Origin: Mycolicibacillus trivialis
GTDB taxonomy: Bacteria > Actinomycetota > Actinomycetes > Mycobacteriales > Mycobacteriaceae
Assembly: GCF_002102395.1 (NCBI RefSeq)
Contig: NZ_LQPZ01000008.1
Span: 124,001 to 188,000 of the forward strand
Length of the DNA stretch: 64,000 bases
Direction: 5' to 3'
Of this stretch, positions 43,413 to 53,954 are shown in pieces; position 1 is the stretch's first letter; each line of letters starts with the position of its first letter. Under the pieces are notes generated by a model. That model ran no database searches. It worked only from the letters and a program-made list of their open reading frames with translations, and was not told where the DNA came from. Both the position numbers and the translations under genes were made by a program.

Positions 43413-44489
43413 ATGACATCACCAGGCGGGACCGCGGCGTCACCGACCACCGGTAACGGGCCGGGCACCGAGGCGCAGGCCCTGGAGCGGGCGATCTTCG
43501 AGGTCAAACGCATCATCGTCGGGCAGGACCAGCTCGTCGAGCGGATCCTGGTCGGGCTGCTGGCCAAGGGCCACGTGCTGCTCGAGGGGGTGCCCGGGGT
43601 GGCCAAGACCCTGGCGGTGGAGACCTTCGCCCGGGTGGTCGGCGGCACCTTCGCCCGCATCCAGTTCACCCCCGACCTGGTGCCCACCGACATCATCGGC
43701 ACCCGCATCTACCGGCAGGGCCGTGAGGAGTTCGACACCGAACTGGGCCCGGTGGTGGCCAACTTCCTGCTCGCCGACGAGATCAACCGCGCCCCGGCCA
43801 AGGTGCAGTCCGCGCTGCTGGAGGTGATGGCCGAACGCAAGGTCTCCATCGGCGGACAGACCTTCCCGCTGCCCAACCCGTTCCTGGTGATGGCCACCCA
43901 GAACCCGATCGAGAACGAGGGCGTCTACCCGCTGCCGGAGGCCCAGCGCGACCGGTTCCTGTTCAAGATCAACGTCGACTACCCGTCGGCCGAGGAGGAG
44001 CGGGAGATCATCTACCGGATGGGGGTGACCCCGCCGCAGCCCAAGCAGGTGCTCGACACCGGCGAGCTGCTGCGCCTGCAGGACGCGGCGGCCAACAACT
44101 TCGTCCACCACGCGCTGGTCGACTACGTGGTGCGGATCGTGGAGGCCACCCGCCGCCCGGACCAGTTCGGTATGCACGACGTCAAGGCCTGGGTCGCCTT
44201 CGGCGCCTCGCCGCGCGCCTCGCTGGGCATCATCGCCGCGGCCCGCGCGCTGGCCCTGGTCCGCGGCCGCGACTACGTGATCCCGCAGGACGTCATCGAG
44301 GTCATCCCCGACGTGCTGCGCCACCGGCTGGTGCTGACCTACGACGCGCTCGCCGACGAGATCACCCCGGAGATGATCATCAACCGGGTGCTGCAGACCG
44401 TCGCCCTGCCGCAGGTCAACGCCGTCCCGCAGCAGGGCCAGTCGGCGGCTCCGGCACCGTCCGCCGCGGCCCCGGCCAGTAGTCGGTGA
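43413..44489 (+). CDS. moxR1: MoxR-family AAA+ ATPase
   Basis: A 358-residue AAA+ ATPase thought to act as a chaperone with its VWA partner proteins. Walker A LLEGVPGVAKTLAVE (residue 62 on), Walker B FLLADEINRAPAKVQ, sensor 1 in VMATQNPIENEGVYPLPEAQRDRF. The N-terminal approx. 20 and C-terminal approx. 25 residues are low-complexity. The ATG at 43413 is preceded by AAAGGGA at 43401-43407. The stop overlaps the next gene (GTGA), forming the moxR1-DUF58-VWA cluster adjacent to ripAB. Confidence 0.95.
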   Translation: MTSPGGTAASPTTGNGPGTEAQALERAIFEVKRIIVGQDQLVERILVGLLAKGHVLLEGVPGVAKTLAVETFARVVGGTFARIQFTPDLVPTDIIGTRIYRQGREEFDTELGPVVANFLLADEINRAPAKVQSALLEVMAERKVSIGGQTFPLPNPFLVMATQNPIENEGVYPLPEAQRDRFLFKINVDYPSAEEEREIIYRMGVTPPQPKQVLDTGELLRLQDAAANNFVHHALVDYVVRIVEATRRPDQFGMHDVKAWVAFGASPRASLGIIAAARALALVRGRDYVIPQDVIEVIPDVLRHRLVLTYDALADEITPEMIINRVLQTVALPQVNAVPQQGQSAAPAPSAAAPASSR

Positions 44490-45451
44490 GCCGGCCGGGC
44501 GACGACCCGCGGCAGGCGGGGGGCCACCACCCGCCGTCGATGATGCGCGGGGCCATCGAGGACCCCAAACTCTCCGCCGCGCTGCGCACCCTGGAACTGA
44601 CCGTCAAACGCAAGCTCGACGGGGTCCTGCACGGCGACCACCTCGGGTTGATCCCCGGCCCGGGCTCCGAGCCGGGGGAGTCCCGGCTCTACCAGCCCGG
44701 CGACGACGTGCGCCGGATGGACTGGGCGGTCACCGCCCGCACCACCCACCCGCACGTGCGGCAGATGATCGCCGACCGGGAACTGGAGACCTGGCTGGTC
44801 GTCGACGCCTCCGCCAGCCTGGATTTCGGCACCACCGGCTGCGAGAAGCGGGACCTGGCGGTGGCGGCGGCCGCCGCGATCGTGTTCCTCAACAGTGGCG
44901 GCGGCAACCGGCTGGGCGCGCTGGTCTCCAACGGCGACACCACCGTGCGGGTGCCGGCCCGCTCCGGCCGCCAGCACGAACAGAGCCTGCTGCGTGCGAT
45001 CGCGACCGTCCCGCGCGCACCGGTCGGGGTGCGCGGCGACCTGGGCGGGCTCATCGACGCGTTGCGCCGCCCGCAGCGCCGGCGCGGCATGGCGGTGATC
45101 ATCAGCGACTTCCTCGGCCCGGTGGACTGGATGCGCCCGCTGCGCGCCATCGCCGCCCGCCACGAGGTGCTCGCCGTGGAGGTGCTCGACCCGCGCGACG
45201 TGGAACTGCCCGACGTCGGCGACGTCGTGCTGCAGGACGCCGAGTCCGGCGTCACCCGTGAATTCACCATCGACGAGAAACTGCGCGACGACTTCGCCAC
45301 CGCCGCGGCCGCCCACCGCGCCGAGGTGGCCCGCACCCTGCGCCGGTGCGGCGCCCCGCTGTTGTCGCTGCGCACCGACCGGGACTGGATCGCCGACATC
45401 GTGCGTTTCGTCGCCTCGCGGCGGCGTGGCGCGCTGGCCGGCCGCCAGTGA
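44486..45451 (+). CDS. DUF58 domain protein (Rv1480-like)
   Basis: A 321-residue soluble DUF58 protein with a VWA-like core. Characteristic motif SRLYQPGDDVRRMDWAVTAR near residue 68, then TWLVVDASASLDFG, a partial MIDAS-like DASAS sequence at about residues 107-111, and VIISDFLG. DUF58 proteins are encoded next to MoxR ATPases across bacteria and are presumed partners. In mycobacteria the neighbours link it to envelope homeostasis. GTG at 44486 overlaps moxR1. Confidence 0.9.
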   Translation: MSRPGDDPRQAGGHHPPSMMRGAIEDPKLSAALRTLELTVKRKLDGVLHGDHLGLIPGPGSEPGESRLYQPGDDVRRMDWAVTARTTHPHVRQMIADRELETWLVVDASASLDFGTTGCEKRDLAVAAAAAIVFLNSGGGNRLGALVSNGDTTVRVPARSGRQHEQSLLRAIATVPRAPVGVRGDLGGLIDALRRPQRRRGMAVIISDFLGPVDWMRPLRAIAARHEVLAVEVLDPRDVELPDVGDVVLQDAESGVTREFTIDEKLRDDFATAAAAHRAEVARTLRRCGAPLLSLRTDRDWIADIVRFVASRRRGALAGRQ

Positions 45452-45470
45452 CTGACAGGACCGACTCACC

Positions 45471-46478
45471 ATGACCTTGCCGCTGCTCGGAACGATCTCC
45501 TTCTCCGGCCTCGCCCACCCGTGGTTCCTGCTGTTCCTGCTGGTGGTGGCCGGCATCTGCATCCTGTACGTGCTGGCCCAGCAGGCCCGGCAGCGCCGGA
45601 TGCTGCGGTTCGCCAACATGGAACTGCTGGAGAGCGTCGCCCCGCAGCGGCCGTCGCGCTGGCGGCACCTGTCGGCGATCCTGCTGGTGATCTCGATGCT
45701 GCTGTTCACCGTCGCGATGGCCGGGCCCACCCACGACGTCAAGATCCCGCGCAACCGGGCGGTGGTGATGCTGGTGATCGACGTGTCGCTGTCGATGCGC
45801 GCCTCCGACGTCGAACCCACCCGGCTGGCCGCCGCGCAGGAGGCCGCCAAGCAGTTCGTCGACGAACTGACCCCGGGCATCAACCTGGGGCTGGTCGCCT
45901 ACGCCGGCACCGCCTCGGTGCTGGTCTCGCCGACCACCGAGCGGGAACCGACGAAGCTGGCCATCGACCGGTTGCAGCTCGAGGAGCGCACCGCCACCGG
46001 CGAGGCCATCTTCACCGCGCTGCAGGCGATCGCCACCGTCGGCGCGGTGATCGGCGGCGGCGAGGGCCCGCCCCCGGCCCGCATCGTGCTGCTCTCCGAC
46101 GGCAAGGAGACGGTGCCGCCCAACCCGGACAACCCGCGCGGCGGGTTCACCGCGGCCCGCGCCGCCCGCGACCAGGGGGTGCCGGTCTCGACGATCTCGT
46201 TCGGCACCCGCTACGGCTACGTCGAGATCAACGACCAGCGCCAGCCGGTCCCGGTCGACGACGATTCGCTGCACAAGATCGCCGACCTCTCCGAGGGCAG
46301 CTTCTACACCGCCTCCAGCCTCGAGCAGCTCAACGAGGTCTACGACAGCCTGCAGGACCAGATCGGCTACGAGACCATCCAGGGCGACGCCAGCGCGGCC
46401 TGGCTGCGGCTGGGTTCGCTGATCCTGGCGCTGGCGGCGCTGGCCGCGCTGCTGATCAACCGCCGGCTGCCCAGCTAG
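45471..46478 (+). CDS. VWA-domain membrane protein (Rv1481-like)
   Basis: A 335-residue BatA-like protein. Two N-terminal membrane helices (about residues 16-35 and 65-83), a periplasmic or cytoplasmic VWA domain (about 95-285) and a C-terminal membrane helix (about 310-328). The MIDAS metal site DVSLSM (DxSxS) is intact, followed by a Thr in [14 protein letters not shown] and Asp in LLSDGKET. It is the probable client-handling partner of MoxR1. Starts 19 nt after the DUF58 gene. Confidence 0.9.
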   Translation: MTLPLLGTISFSGLAHPWFLLFLLVVAGICILYVLAQQARQRRMLRFANMELLESVAPQRPSRWRHLSAILLVISMLLFTVAMAGPTHDVKIPRNRAVVMLVIDVSLSMRASDVEPTRLAAAQEAAKQFVDELTPGINLGLVAYAGTASVLVSPTTEREPTKLAIDRLQLEERTATGEAIFTALQAIATVGAVIGGGEGPPPARIVLLSDGKETVPPNPDNPRGGFTAARAARDQGVPVSTISFGTRYGYVEINDQRQPVPVDDDSLHKIADLSEGSFYTASSLEQLNEVYDSLQDQIGYETIQGDASAAWLRLGSLILALAALAALLINRRLPS

Positions 46479-46515
46479 CGGCGCGGCCGGTTTCGGCGCC
46501 CGCCGGCCGAGGCGA

Positions 46516-47280
<765 letters not shown>

Positions 47281-47296
47281 GAGATTAAGGACTGAT

Positions 47297-48106
47297 ATGG
47301 CAGGCATTCTCGACGGCAAACGCATCCTGGTCACCGGGATCATCACCGACTCCTCGATCGCGTTCCACATCGCGCGGGTCGCCCAGGAGGCGGGCGCGGA
47401 GATCGTGTGCACCGGCTTCGACCGGCTGCGGCTGATCCAGCGCATCGTCGACCGGCTGCCCAACCCGGCGCCGCTGCTGGAACTCGACGTGCAGAACGAC
47501 GAGCACCTCGACTCCCTGGCCGACCGGATCACCGAGGTGATCGGCGCGGACACCAAGCTCGACGGCGTGGTGCACTCGATCGGCTTCATGCCGCAGAGCG
47601 GCATGGGGGTCAACCCGTTCTTCGACGCCCCCTACGAGGACGTCGCCAAGGGCATCCACATCTCGGCCTACTCGTATGCGTCGCTGGCCAAGGCGGTACT
47701 GCCGGTGATGAACCCGGGCGGTTCGATCGTGGGCATGGACTTCGACCCGACCCGGGCGATGCCGGCCTACAACTGGATGACGGTCGCCAAGAGCGCGCTG
47801 GAGTCGGTGAACCGGTTCGTCGCCCGCGAGGTCGGCGCCCACGGGGTGCGCTCGAACCTGGTGGCGGCCGGCCCCATCCGCACCCTGGCGATGAGCGCCA
47901 TCGTCGGCGGCGCCCTCGGCGACGAGGCCGGTGAGCAGATGAAGCTGCTGGAGGAGGGCTGGGACCAGCGCGCCCCGGTCGGCTGGGACATGAAGGACCC
48001 CACCCCGGTCGCCAAGACGGTCTGCGCGCTGCTGTCCGACTGGCTGCCCGCCACCACCGGCACCGTGGTCTACGCCGACGGCGGCGCGCACACCCAGTTG
48101 CTCTAG
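47297..48106 (+). CDS. inhA: InhA, enoyl-ACP reductase of FAS-II
   Basis: A 269-residue NADH-dependent enoyl reductase of mycolic-acid synthesis and the known target of the isoniazid-NAD adduct and of ethionamide. Length equals that of M. tuberculosis InhA. NADH-binding residue Ser94 ([10 protein letters not shown]), and catalytic Tyr158 and Lys165 ([12 protein letters not shown]) are all conserved, so a wild-type, drug-sensitive active site is expected. ATG at 47297 with AGGAG and TAAGGA upstream. hemH follows after 5 nt. Confidence 0.98.
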   Translation: MAGILDGKRILVTGIITDSSIAFHIARVAQEAGAEIVCTGFDRLRLIQRIVDRLPNPAPLLELDVQNDEHLDSLADRITEVIGADTKLDGVVHSIGFMPQSGMGVNPFFDAPYEDVAKGIHISAYSYASLAKAVLPVMNPGGSIVGMDFDPTRAMPAYNWMTVAKSALESVNRFVAREVGAHGVRSNLVAAGPIRTLAMSAIVGGALGDEAGEQMKLLEEGWDQRAPVGWDMKDPTPVAKTVCALLSDWLPATTGTVVYADGGAHTQLL

Positions 48107-48111
48107 CGGTC

Positions 48112-49119
48112 ATGGACTTCGACGCCGTCCTGCTGCAGTCCTTCGGCGGGCCGGAGGGCCCCGAGCAGGTGCGGCCGTTCCTGGAGAACGTCACCCGCGG
48201 GCGCAACGTGCCGCCGGAGCGTCTCGACGACGTCGCCGAGCACTACCTGCACTTCGGCGGGGTGTCGCCGATCAACGCGATCAACCGGGCCCTGGTCGAG
48301 CAGTTGCGCACCCACACCGGGCTGCCGGTCTACTTCGGCAACCGCAACTGGGCGCCCTACCTGGAGAACACGGTGGCGGCGATGGGCGCCGACGGGGTGC
48401 GCCGGGCCGCGGTGTTCACCACCTCGGCGTGGGGCGGCTACTCCAGCTGCCGCCAGTACGTCGACGACCTGGCCCGCGCCCGCCGCGCCGCCGGCGACGG
48501 CGCGCCGGAACTGGTCAAGCTGCGCCAGTACTTCGACCATCCACTGTTCGTGGCACTGTTCGCCGAGGCGGTCGGTGCGGCCGCGGCCACCCTGCCCGCC
48601 GACCTGCGGGAGCAGGCCCGGCTGGTGTTCACCGCGCATTCCATCCCGATCGCAGCCGAATCCTGGTGCGGGGAACGGCTTTACGCCCGCCAGGTCGCGC
48701 ATGCGGCGCGGCTGGTGGCCGCCGCCGCCGGGCGACCCGACCACGACCTGGTGTGGCAGTCCCGGTCCGGGCCACCGCAGGTGCCGTGGCTGGAACCCGA
48801 CGTCGGCGACCACCTGGCTGCGCTGGCGGCGGCCGGCACCCGCGCGGTGATCGTCTGCCCGATCGGGTTCGTCGCCGACCACATCGAAGTGGTCTGGGAC
48901 CTCGACCACGAGGTGGCCGAACAGGCCGACGCCGCCGGGGTGGCGTTCGCCCGGGCGGGCACCCCGGGCGCCGACCCGCGCTTCGCCCGGCTGGCCGCCG
49001 AACTCATCGCCGAGCTGCGCGACGGCCGGGAACCGGCCCGGGTCGCCGACCCGGACCCGGTGCCGCTGTACGGGCAGAGCCGCAACGGGGTGCCCTGCAC
49101 CCCGGACTGCGAGCGTTAG
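48112..49119 (+). CDS. hemH: Ferrochelatase (coproporphyrin type expected)
   Basis: A 335-residue enzyme inserting Fe2+ into porphyrin at the end of heme synthesis. Actinobacterial members act on coproporphyrin III (CpfC). Seen: [49 protein letters not shown] and [19 protein letters not shown] with the active-site His; [18 protein letters not shown] carries the conserved acidic pair. Cysteines near residue 183 and the C-terminal [11 protein letters not shown] are placed like the [2Fe-2S] ligands of actinobacterial ferrochelatases. Ends 4 bp inside the convergent gene. Confidence 0.94.
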   Translation: MDFDAVLLQSFGGPEGPEQVRPFLENVTRGRNVPPERLDDVAEHYLHFGGVSPINAINRALVEQLRTHTGLPVYFGNRNWAPYLENTVAAMGADGVRRAAVFTTSAWGGYSSCRQYVDDLARARRAAGDGAPELVKLRQYFDHPLFVALFAEAVGAAAATLPADLREQARLVFTAHSIPIAAESWCGERLYARQVAHAARLVAAAAGRPDHDLVWQSRSGPPQVPWLEPDVGDHLAALAAAGTRAVIVCPIGFVADHIEVVWDLDHEVAEQADAAGVAFARAGTPGADPRFARLAAELIAELRDGREPARVADPDPVPLYGQSRNGVPCTPDCER

Positions 49120-49946
49120 CCCGGCCAGGCCGACCGCAGGATGGCATCGAGTGCGGCCAGCCGCGCGGCGCGCACGACGCCGGTCAGCGGGCGCAGCGTC
49201 TCCTCCGATATCCGGTTCTGGGAGAACGAGTGCATCGCCAGCGGCGCCAACTCGGCGCTGACCGCCAGGATGGCCTCCACGTGGGCGGCCTGCTCGAGCA
49301 CCCGCAGCGCCCGGGCCGGGGCGTGGTCGGGCACCCGGTGCCCGGCCGTGGCGTCCAGGAACTGCTCCACCAGCGCGCGCGGGTCGGCGTCGGCGCCGGC
49401 CGCCATGTCCAGCGCGCCCAGGGTCTCCGCCGCGGCGCGCACCGCGCTGCGCAGCTCGAATTCGGCGGCGCCCAGGTCGGCCGGCGGCACCGGCGGTGGC
49501 TCGGGCAACGAGTAGGCCGTCCAGCACAGCGTCACCGGCTCGGTGGGGTCCTGGTCGGGGTAGTCGGGCACCAGCCCGAGGGCCTCGCCGTCGGCGCCCC
49601 CGGTGAGGATCAGCGCCTCCCCGACGTCGAGGGCGTCGCGGGCGAACGCGCTGCCCGGCGGCAGGCCGCGCACATCGCCGGGCACCGGCAGCACCACCTC
49701 GACCGGGGTGCCGTGCCGGTCCGGCCGCCCGGCCGCGGTCCGCAACGTCTGCAGCACCGACATGGCACCGCCGTGCTCGGCGGCCGGGTAGGGCAGGCCG
49801 GCGCGGCCGGCGGCCACCGGGTCGTGGGCGGCGATGGCCTGCACCGGCGCCCAGGCGGCCACCGCGTCGAGCACGTCGTCGGGTGCGGCCGCCCCGGCGA
49901 GCCAGGCATTGGCCCACACCGACAGCGACACCGAGGGACACCACAT
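49116..49946 (-). CDS. Conserved mycobacterial protein (Rv1486c-like)
   Basis: A 276-residue protein of unknown function in the position of Rv1486c. It is Ala/Leu-rich and appears soluble. There is no signal peptide or recognisable motif. The central part has [37 protein letters not shown], probably helical. The ATG at 49946 follows a -10 by only 9 nt, so the leader is at most about 3 nt. It converges with hemH, the two stop codons overlapping. Confidence 0.75.
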   Translation of the reverse strand: MWCPSVSLSVWANAWLAGAAAPDDVLDAVAAWAPVQAIAAHDPVAAGRAGLPYPAAEHGGAMSVLQTLRTAAGRPDRHGTPVEVVLPVPGDVRGLPPGSAFARDALDVGEALILTGGADGEALGLVPDYPDQDPTEPVTLCWTAYSLPEPPPVPPADLGAAEFELRSAVRAAAETLGALDMAAGADADPRALVEQFLDATAGHRVPDHAPARALRVLEQAAHVEAILAVSAELAPLAMHSFSQNRISEETLRPLTGVVRAARLAALDAILRSAWPG

Positions 49947-49955
49947 GATCCTGGC

Positions 49956-49961
49956 AGTGTA
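49956..49961 (-). promoter_or_regulatory. Candidate -10 of the Rv1486c-like gene
   Basis: TACACT on the minus strand with 9 nt between it and the ATG at 49946, giving a near-leaderless mRNA. Confidence 0.4.
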
Positions 49962-49993
49962 GTTGGCGCTCCTCGCCGGACTCGGCTGCGCGA

Positions 49994-49999
49994 TAGTCT
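49994..49999 (+). promoter_or_regulatory. -10 element of the nfeD-like gene (leaderless promoter)
   Basis: TAGTCT followed by 6 nt and the ATG at 50006. No ribosome binding site; leaderless transcript predicted. Confidence 0.5.
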
Positions 50000-50005
50000 G
50001 GGGCC

Positions 50006-50446
50006 ATGCCCGCCGCCCTGATCTGGTTGATCGCCGCGCTCGGGTTGGCCGGCGCGGAAACCCTGACCGGCGACATGGTGCTGCTGATGCTCGCCGGCGG
50101 GGCGCTGGCCGCCGCGGGGTCCTCGGCGCTGCTGCCGTGGCCGATCTGGGCCGACGGTGTGGTCTTCCTCGTCGTGTCGGTGCTGCTGCTGGTCCTGGTG
50201 CGCCCGGCGGTGCGGCACCGGATGCGCACCGACACCGCCCCGCCCACCGGCATCCAGGCGTTGGAGGGCAAACACGCCCAGGTCCGGGAGCGGGTCACCG
50301 ACCGGGGCGGCACCGTGTTGCTCGGCGGCGAGGTCTGGACGGCCCGCGCGCTCAACGACGGCGACGTCTACGAGCCGGGCAGCCGGGTCACGGTGGTCGA
50401 GATCGACGGCGCCACCGCGGTGGTGTGGGAATCCGGTTCGGAATAG
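50006..50446 (+). CDS. NfeD-like membrane protein (Rv1487-like)
   Basis: A 146-residue short-type NfeD protein: two or three membrane helices in the first 70 residues, then an OB-fold domain (about residues 80-143, with GKHAQVRERVTDRGGTVLLGGEVWTAR and GSRVTVVEIDGATAVV). NfeD proteins are encoded with SPFH/stomatin proteins and are thought to organise membrane microdomains. The stomatin gene follows after 12 bp with its own GAGGGAGA ribosome binding site. Confidence 0.9.
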   Translation: MPAALIWLIAALGLAGAETLTGDMVLLMLAGGALAAAGSSALLPWPIWADGVVFLVVSVLLLVLVRPAVRHRMRTDTAPPTGIQALEGKHAQVRERVTDRGGTVLLGGEVWTARALNDGDVYEPGSRVTVVEIDGATAVVWESGSE

Positions 50447-50458
50447 AGGGAGACAACA

Positions 50459-51610
50459 ATGGACGGTGCTGCAGCGGGCTTGATCGTGCTGCTGATCCTG
50501 GTCGGCTTCGCGATCGTCGTGGTGGCCAAGTCGGTGGCGCTGATCCCGCAAGCCGAGGCGGCGGTGATCGAGCGGCTGGGCCGCTACAGCCGGACGGTCT
50601 CCGGCCAGCTGACCCTGCTGATGCCGTTCATCGACCGCATCCGGGCCCGGGTGGACCTGCGGGAGCGGGTGGTGTCCTTCCCGCCGCAGCCGGTGATCAC
50701 CGAGGACAACCTCACCCTGGCCATCGACACGGTGGTGTACTTCCAGGTCACCAACCCGCAGGCCGCGGTGTATGAGATCAGCAACTACATCGTCGGGGTG
50801 GAGCAGCTCACCACGACCACACTGCGCAACGTGGTCGGCGGGATGACGCTGGAGGAGACCTTCACCTCCCGCGAGGTGATCAACAGCCAGCTGCGCGGCG
50901 TGCTCGACGAGGCCACCGGCCGCTGGGGGCTGCGGGTGGCGCGGGTGGAGCTGCGCAGCATCGACCCGCCGGCCTCCATCCAGGCCTCGATGGAGAAGCA
51001 GATGAAGGCCGACCGGGAGAAGCGGGCGATGATCCTGACCGCCGAGGGGCAGCGGGAGTCGGCGATCAAACAGGCCGAAGGTCAGAAGCAGTCGCAGATC
51101 CTGCAGGCCGAGGGTGCCAAGCAGGCCGCGATCCTGTCCGCCGAAGCCGACCGGCAGTCCCGGATGTTGCGGGCGCAGGGTGAGCGGGCCGCCGCCTACC
51201 TGCAGGCCCAGGGCGAGGCCAAGGCGATCGAGAAGACGTTCGCCGCGATCAAGGCCGGCCGGCCCACCCCGGAGCTGCTCGCCTACCAGTACCTGCAGGT
51301 GCTGCCGGAGATGGCCAAGGGCGAGGCCAACAAGGTGTGGGTGATCCCCAGCGATTTCGGCACCGCGCTGCAGGGCTTCACCAAACTGCTCGGCGCGCCG
51401 GGGGAGGACGGGGTGTTCCGCTACCAGCCGTCGCCGGTGGAGGACGACCTGCCCAAGCCGGAGGACGACTCCGAGGAGGTGGCGGACTGGTTCCACACCC
51501 GCACCGACCCGGCGCTGGCGCAGGCGGTGGCCAAGGCCGAGGCCGACGCCCGCACCCCGGTCGAGGGCAGCCTTCCCACGCCGCAGCAATTGGCGCGCGG
51601 CGAGGAATAG
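50459..51610 (+). CDS. SPFH/stomatin-like membrane protein (Rv1488-like)
   Basis: A 383-residue protein with one N-terminal membrane helix (residues 7-25), an SPFH/band-7 domain (about 26-200: VIERLGRYSRTVSGQLTLLMPFID, ITEDNLTLAIDTVVYFQVT), and a long Ala/Gln/Glu coiled coil (about 205-275) typical of oligomer-forming stomatins and of the QmcA family. It probably forms large membrane rings or scaffolds, possibly linked to membrane proteases, together with the NfeD protein upstream. Confidence 0.92.
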   Translation: MDGAAAGLIVLLILVGFAIVVVAKSVALIPQAEAAVIERLGRYSRTVSGQLTLLMPFIDRIRARVDLRERVVSFPPQPVITEDNLTLAIDTVVYFQVTNPQAAVYEISNYIVGVEQLTTTTLRNVVGGMTLEETFTSREVINSQLRGVLDEATGRWGLRVARVELRSIDPPASIQASMEKQMKADREKRAMILTAEGQRESAIKQAEGQKQSQILQAEGAKQAAILSAEADRQSRMLRAQGERAAAYLQAQGEAKAIEKTFAAIKAGRPTPELLAYQYLQVLPEMAKGEANKVWVIPSDFGTALQGFTKLLGAPGEDGVFRYQPSPVEDDLPKPEDDSEEVADWFHTRTDPALAQAVAKAEADARTPVEGSLPTPQQLARGEE

Positions 51611-51613
51611 GAT
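51608..51613 (+). promoter_or_regulatory. -10 element of the DoxX-like gene (leaderless promoter)
   Basis: TAGGAT overlaps the stomatin stop codon and ends 6 nt before the ATG at 51620; no ribosome binding site between. Confidence 0.45.
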
Positions 51614-51619
51614 TGCGTC

Positions 51620-51979
51620 ATGACTTCCCTCACCTCGCCGAAAACCTATGCCGGACTTGCCGCTTTCCAAGCCGTGGACGCGGTGGCCTGCGCGATCCCG
51701 GTGCCCTACATCGCCCAGGCCCTCGACACGCTGGAGGTACCCGCGGAGGTGCGGCCGATCCTGCCGGTGGTGAAGATCGCCTCGGCGGTCGGGCTGCTGT
51801 CGGCGACCCGGTTCCCGACGCTGGCCCGGCTGACCACCGCCGCGCTGACGCTGTACTTCGTGCTGGCGGTCGCCGCCCACGTGCGGGTCAAAGACCGCGT
51901 GATCAACACGCTGCCCGCGGCGACGTTCCTGGTGACGTTCGCGACCATGACCGTGCGGGGCCCGGCGCAGCGTCGGTAG
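51620..51979 (+). CDS. DoxX-like four-helix membrane protein
   Basis: A 119-residue membrane protein with about four helices, resembling the DoxX-like (DUF4260/DoxX_3 type) family: YAGLAAFQAVDAVACAIPVPYI, an amphipathic segment with VPAEVRPILPVVKIASAVGLLSA, and two C-terminal helices. DoxX relatives have been linked to quinone or thiol-redox stress responses, but the specific role here is unknown. It converges on the malY-type gene with 31 bp between. Confidence 0.78.
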   Translation: MTSLTSPKTYAGLAAFQAVDAVACAIPVPYIAQALDTLEVPAEVRPILPVVKIASAVGLLSATRFPTLARLTTAALTLYFVLAVAAHVRVKDRVINTLPAATFLVTFATMTVRGPAQRR

Positions 51980-52010
51980 CCGCGACGTGTCGGACGCCGG
52001 TGGGGTGCGG

Positions 52011-53156
52011 CTACAGCGCGGCCGCGATCGCCTCGAGCGCCCGGTCCAGGATCGGCCGGGTCGTGGCGAAATTCAGTCGGGCACAGCCGGTCCCGGAGCC
52101 GAACGGGATCCCCGGGTTCAGTGCCACCCGGGCACGGGCCAGCAGGTAGTCGGCCGGCTCCTCGGGCAGGTCCAGGGCGGTGCAGTCCAGCCAGGCCAGG
52201 TAGGTGCCCTCCGGGCGGGTGACCATCAGCCCCGGCACCCGCTCGGGCAGGACGTCGGCCACCCGGTCCCGGTTGTGCTGCAGCTGCACCAGCACCGCGT
52301 CCAGCCAGTCCTCCCCGTCGCGGTAGGCGGCGAGGTTGGCCGCGATCCCGGCGGTCGAGGCCCCCATCCAGTTCAGCCAGTTCATCGCGTCCCACTCGCT
52401 CGCGTCGGCCGGGTTGGACAGGATGACCTGGGCGCACTTCAGCCCGGGCAGATTCCAACCCTTGGACGCCGACATCACCGTCACCACGGTGGCCGCCGCG
52501 TCTTGCGACACCGATGCGGCCGGTACATGGCGGCCCCGGTAGACCAGCGGGGCGTGGACCTCGTCGGCGATGATGCGCGCCCCGTGCGCGGCGGCCAGGC
52601 CGACCACCGCGCGCAGTTCGTCGGCCGAGAACGCCGTGCCCAGCGGGTTGTACGGGTTGCACAGGATCAACGACCCCGCGCCGGCGGCGAACGCCGCCTC
52701 GATCGCCGCCAGGTCGAGGATGTAGCGCCCGCTGGGCTGGCGCAGCATCGGCACCTCCACCCGCTGGCGGCCGGCGATCTGCAGCACGTCGAAGAACGGC
52801 ATGTAGGCGGGCACCGGCAGCACCACCGGGCTCTGCGCGCGGGTGAGGAATTCGATGGCCAGTTTCACCCCGACCAGCACGTCGGGCACCACCCGCACCT
52901 GGTCGGGCGTCACCGGCCAGCCGTAGCGGCGCTCACACCACCCGGCGGTGGCCGCCGGCAGCGCGTCGTGGCCGAACCGCGGGTAGCCGAACTCCTCCCG
53001 CTCGGCCCAGGCGCGGACCGCGGCGAGCACCGGCGGGGCGGTCGGGAAGTCCATCTCGGCCACCCACAGCGGCAGGACGTCGGCGGGGTAGCGGTTCCAC
53101 TTGACCGTGTTGCGGGCGCGCAGCCGCTCCTCGGTCAGGACGTCGAAGTCGGCCAC
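52011..53156 (-). CDS. MalY/PatB-type PLP-dependent aminotransferase or C-S lyase
   Basis: A 381-residue fold-type I PLP enzyme. The Schiff-base Lys is in VMSASKGWNLPGLKCA; LCNPYNPLGTAFS and DEVHAPLVYRGRHVPA carry the cofactor Asn and Asp/Tyr. The KWNRYPADVLPLWVAEMDFPTAP N-terminus is diagnostic of the MalY/PatB (cystathionine beta-lyase-like) subgroup. Activity is probably cystathionine or other thioether cleavage releasing thiol. The GTG at 53156 shares a base with the upstream TAG (TAGTG), so it is coupled to the preceding unknown gene. Confidence 0.88.
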   Translation of the reverse strand: MADFDVLTEERLRARNTVKWNRYPADVLPLWVAEMDFPTAPPVLAAVRAWAEREEFGYPRFGHDALPAATAGWCERRYGWPVTPDQVRVVPDVLVGVKLAIEFLTRAQSPVVLPVPAYMPFFDVLQIAGRQRVEVPMLRQPSGRYILDLAAIEAAFAAGAGSLILCNPYNPLGTAFSADELRAVVGLAAAHGARIIADEVHAPLVYRGRHVPAASVSQDAAATVVTVMSASKGWNLPGLKCAQVILSNPADASEWDAMNWLNWMGASTAGIAANLAAYRDGEDWLDAVLVQLQHNRDRVADVLPERVPGLMVTRPEGTYLAWLDCTALDLPEEPADYLLARARVALNPGIPFGSGTGCARLNFATTRPILDRALEAIAAAL

Positions 53157-53917
53157 TACCTCGGCAGTCCGAGCACGAGCCGGCTCAGCGAGCCCAGCTT
53201 CGGGAAGTGGTCGCGCAGTTTGGGGGTGTGGGTGCTGTGGCCGCCGAGCCCGACGTGCAGCGCACTGGCGTCGAAGTCGGCGGGCAGCATGCCGGCATCG
53301 CCGAACATCCGGGCCAGCGGCGCCAGGTTGAGGTCGGCGCCGTAGCGGAAGGCGCCGTAGAGGTCGGTGGGTAGGTGGGCGAGGCGCCAGGTCGCGGCGA
53401 CCGGGTCGGGGTTCTCCCCGGCGAGGTCGCCGACGAGACCGACCGCGGTGCTGCCCAGCGCCACCAGCGGGCTGAGGTAGGCGCCCCAGCGGCCGTCGGC
53501 GACCAGGTTGCTCAGCGGGCTGAACATCAGGTCGATGGCCCAGCTGATCAGGTAGCGGCTGTGATCGCCCAGGTCGGCCGGGAGCACCTGCGGCACGATG
53601 ATCTTGGTCAGGCTGTGCAGCCCGTCGGTGGAGCCGTGCGGCACGATCTTCGACCCGGGCAGCGCGGTGACCAGACCGATCCCGGTACGGGCGCCGGGCT
53701 CGGCCACCACGTCGCGCCAGCGGTCCAGCAGGTCGGTGTTGGCGGACAGCGCGACGGCCGGTTCGGTGGGGCGGGCCGTGACGCCGTCGCCGGCCGAACC
53801 GGCCAGACCGCCGACCCCGGAGTCGGTGAGGGTGCCGGTGAGCGCCACCGTGAGCACGACGGCAGCGACCAGTGCCACGGCGTTGGCCAGCCACCGACGC
53901 GGTGCCGACTCCCGCAT
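53156..53917 (-). CDS. Exported protein of unknown function downstream of mmpL
   Basis: A 253-residue protein with a basic N-terminus (MRESAPRRW) and one hydrophobic segment (about residues 11-31), either a signal peptide or membrane anchor, then an extracellular domain. The segment with RLAHLPTDLYGAFRYGADLNLAPLARMFGDAGMLPA and LHVGLGG faintly recalls mycobacterial GjpA-type envelope proteins, but I would not assign it. The ATG at 53917 is chosen because GGGAGGGG precedes it by 9 nt; ATGs at 53965 and 53938 are weaker. Lies between mmpL and malY. Confidence 0.62.
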   Translation of the reverse strand: MRESAPRRWLANAVALVAAVVLTVALTGTLTDSGVGGLAGSAGDGVTARPTEPAVALSANTDLLDRWRDVVAEPGARTGIGLVTALPGSKIVPHGSTDGLHSLTKIIVPQVLPADLGDHSRYLISWAIDLMFSPLSNLVADGRWGAYLSPLVALGSTAVGLVGDLAGENPDPVAATWRLAHLPTDLYGAFRYGADLNLAPLARMFGDAGMLPADFDASALHVGLGGHSTHTPKLRDHFPKLGSLSRLVLGLPR

Positions 53918-53954
53918 GTCCTGCGCCCCTCCCTGATTCATCGCGTGCGTCAAT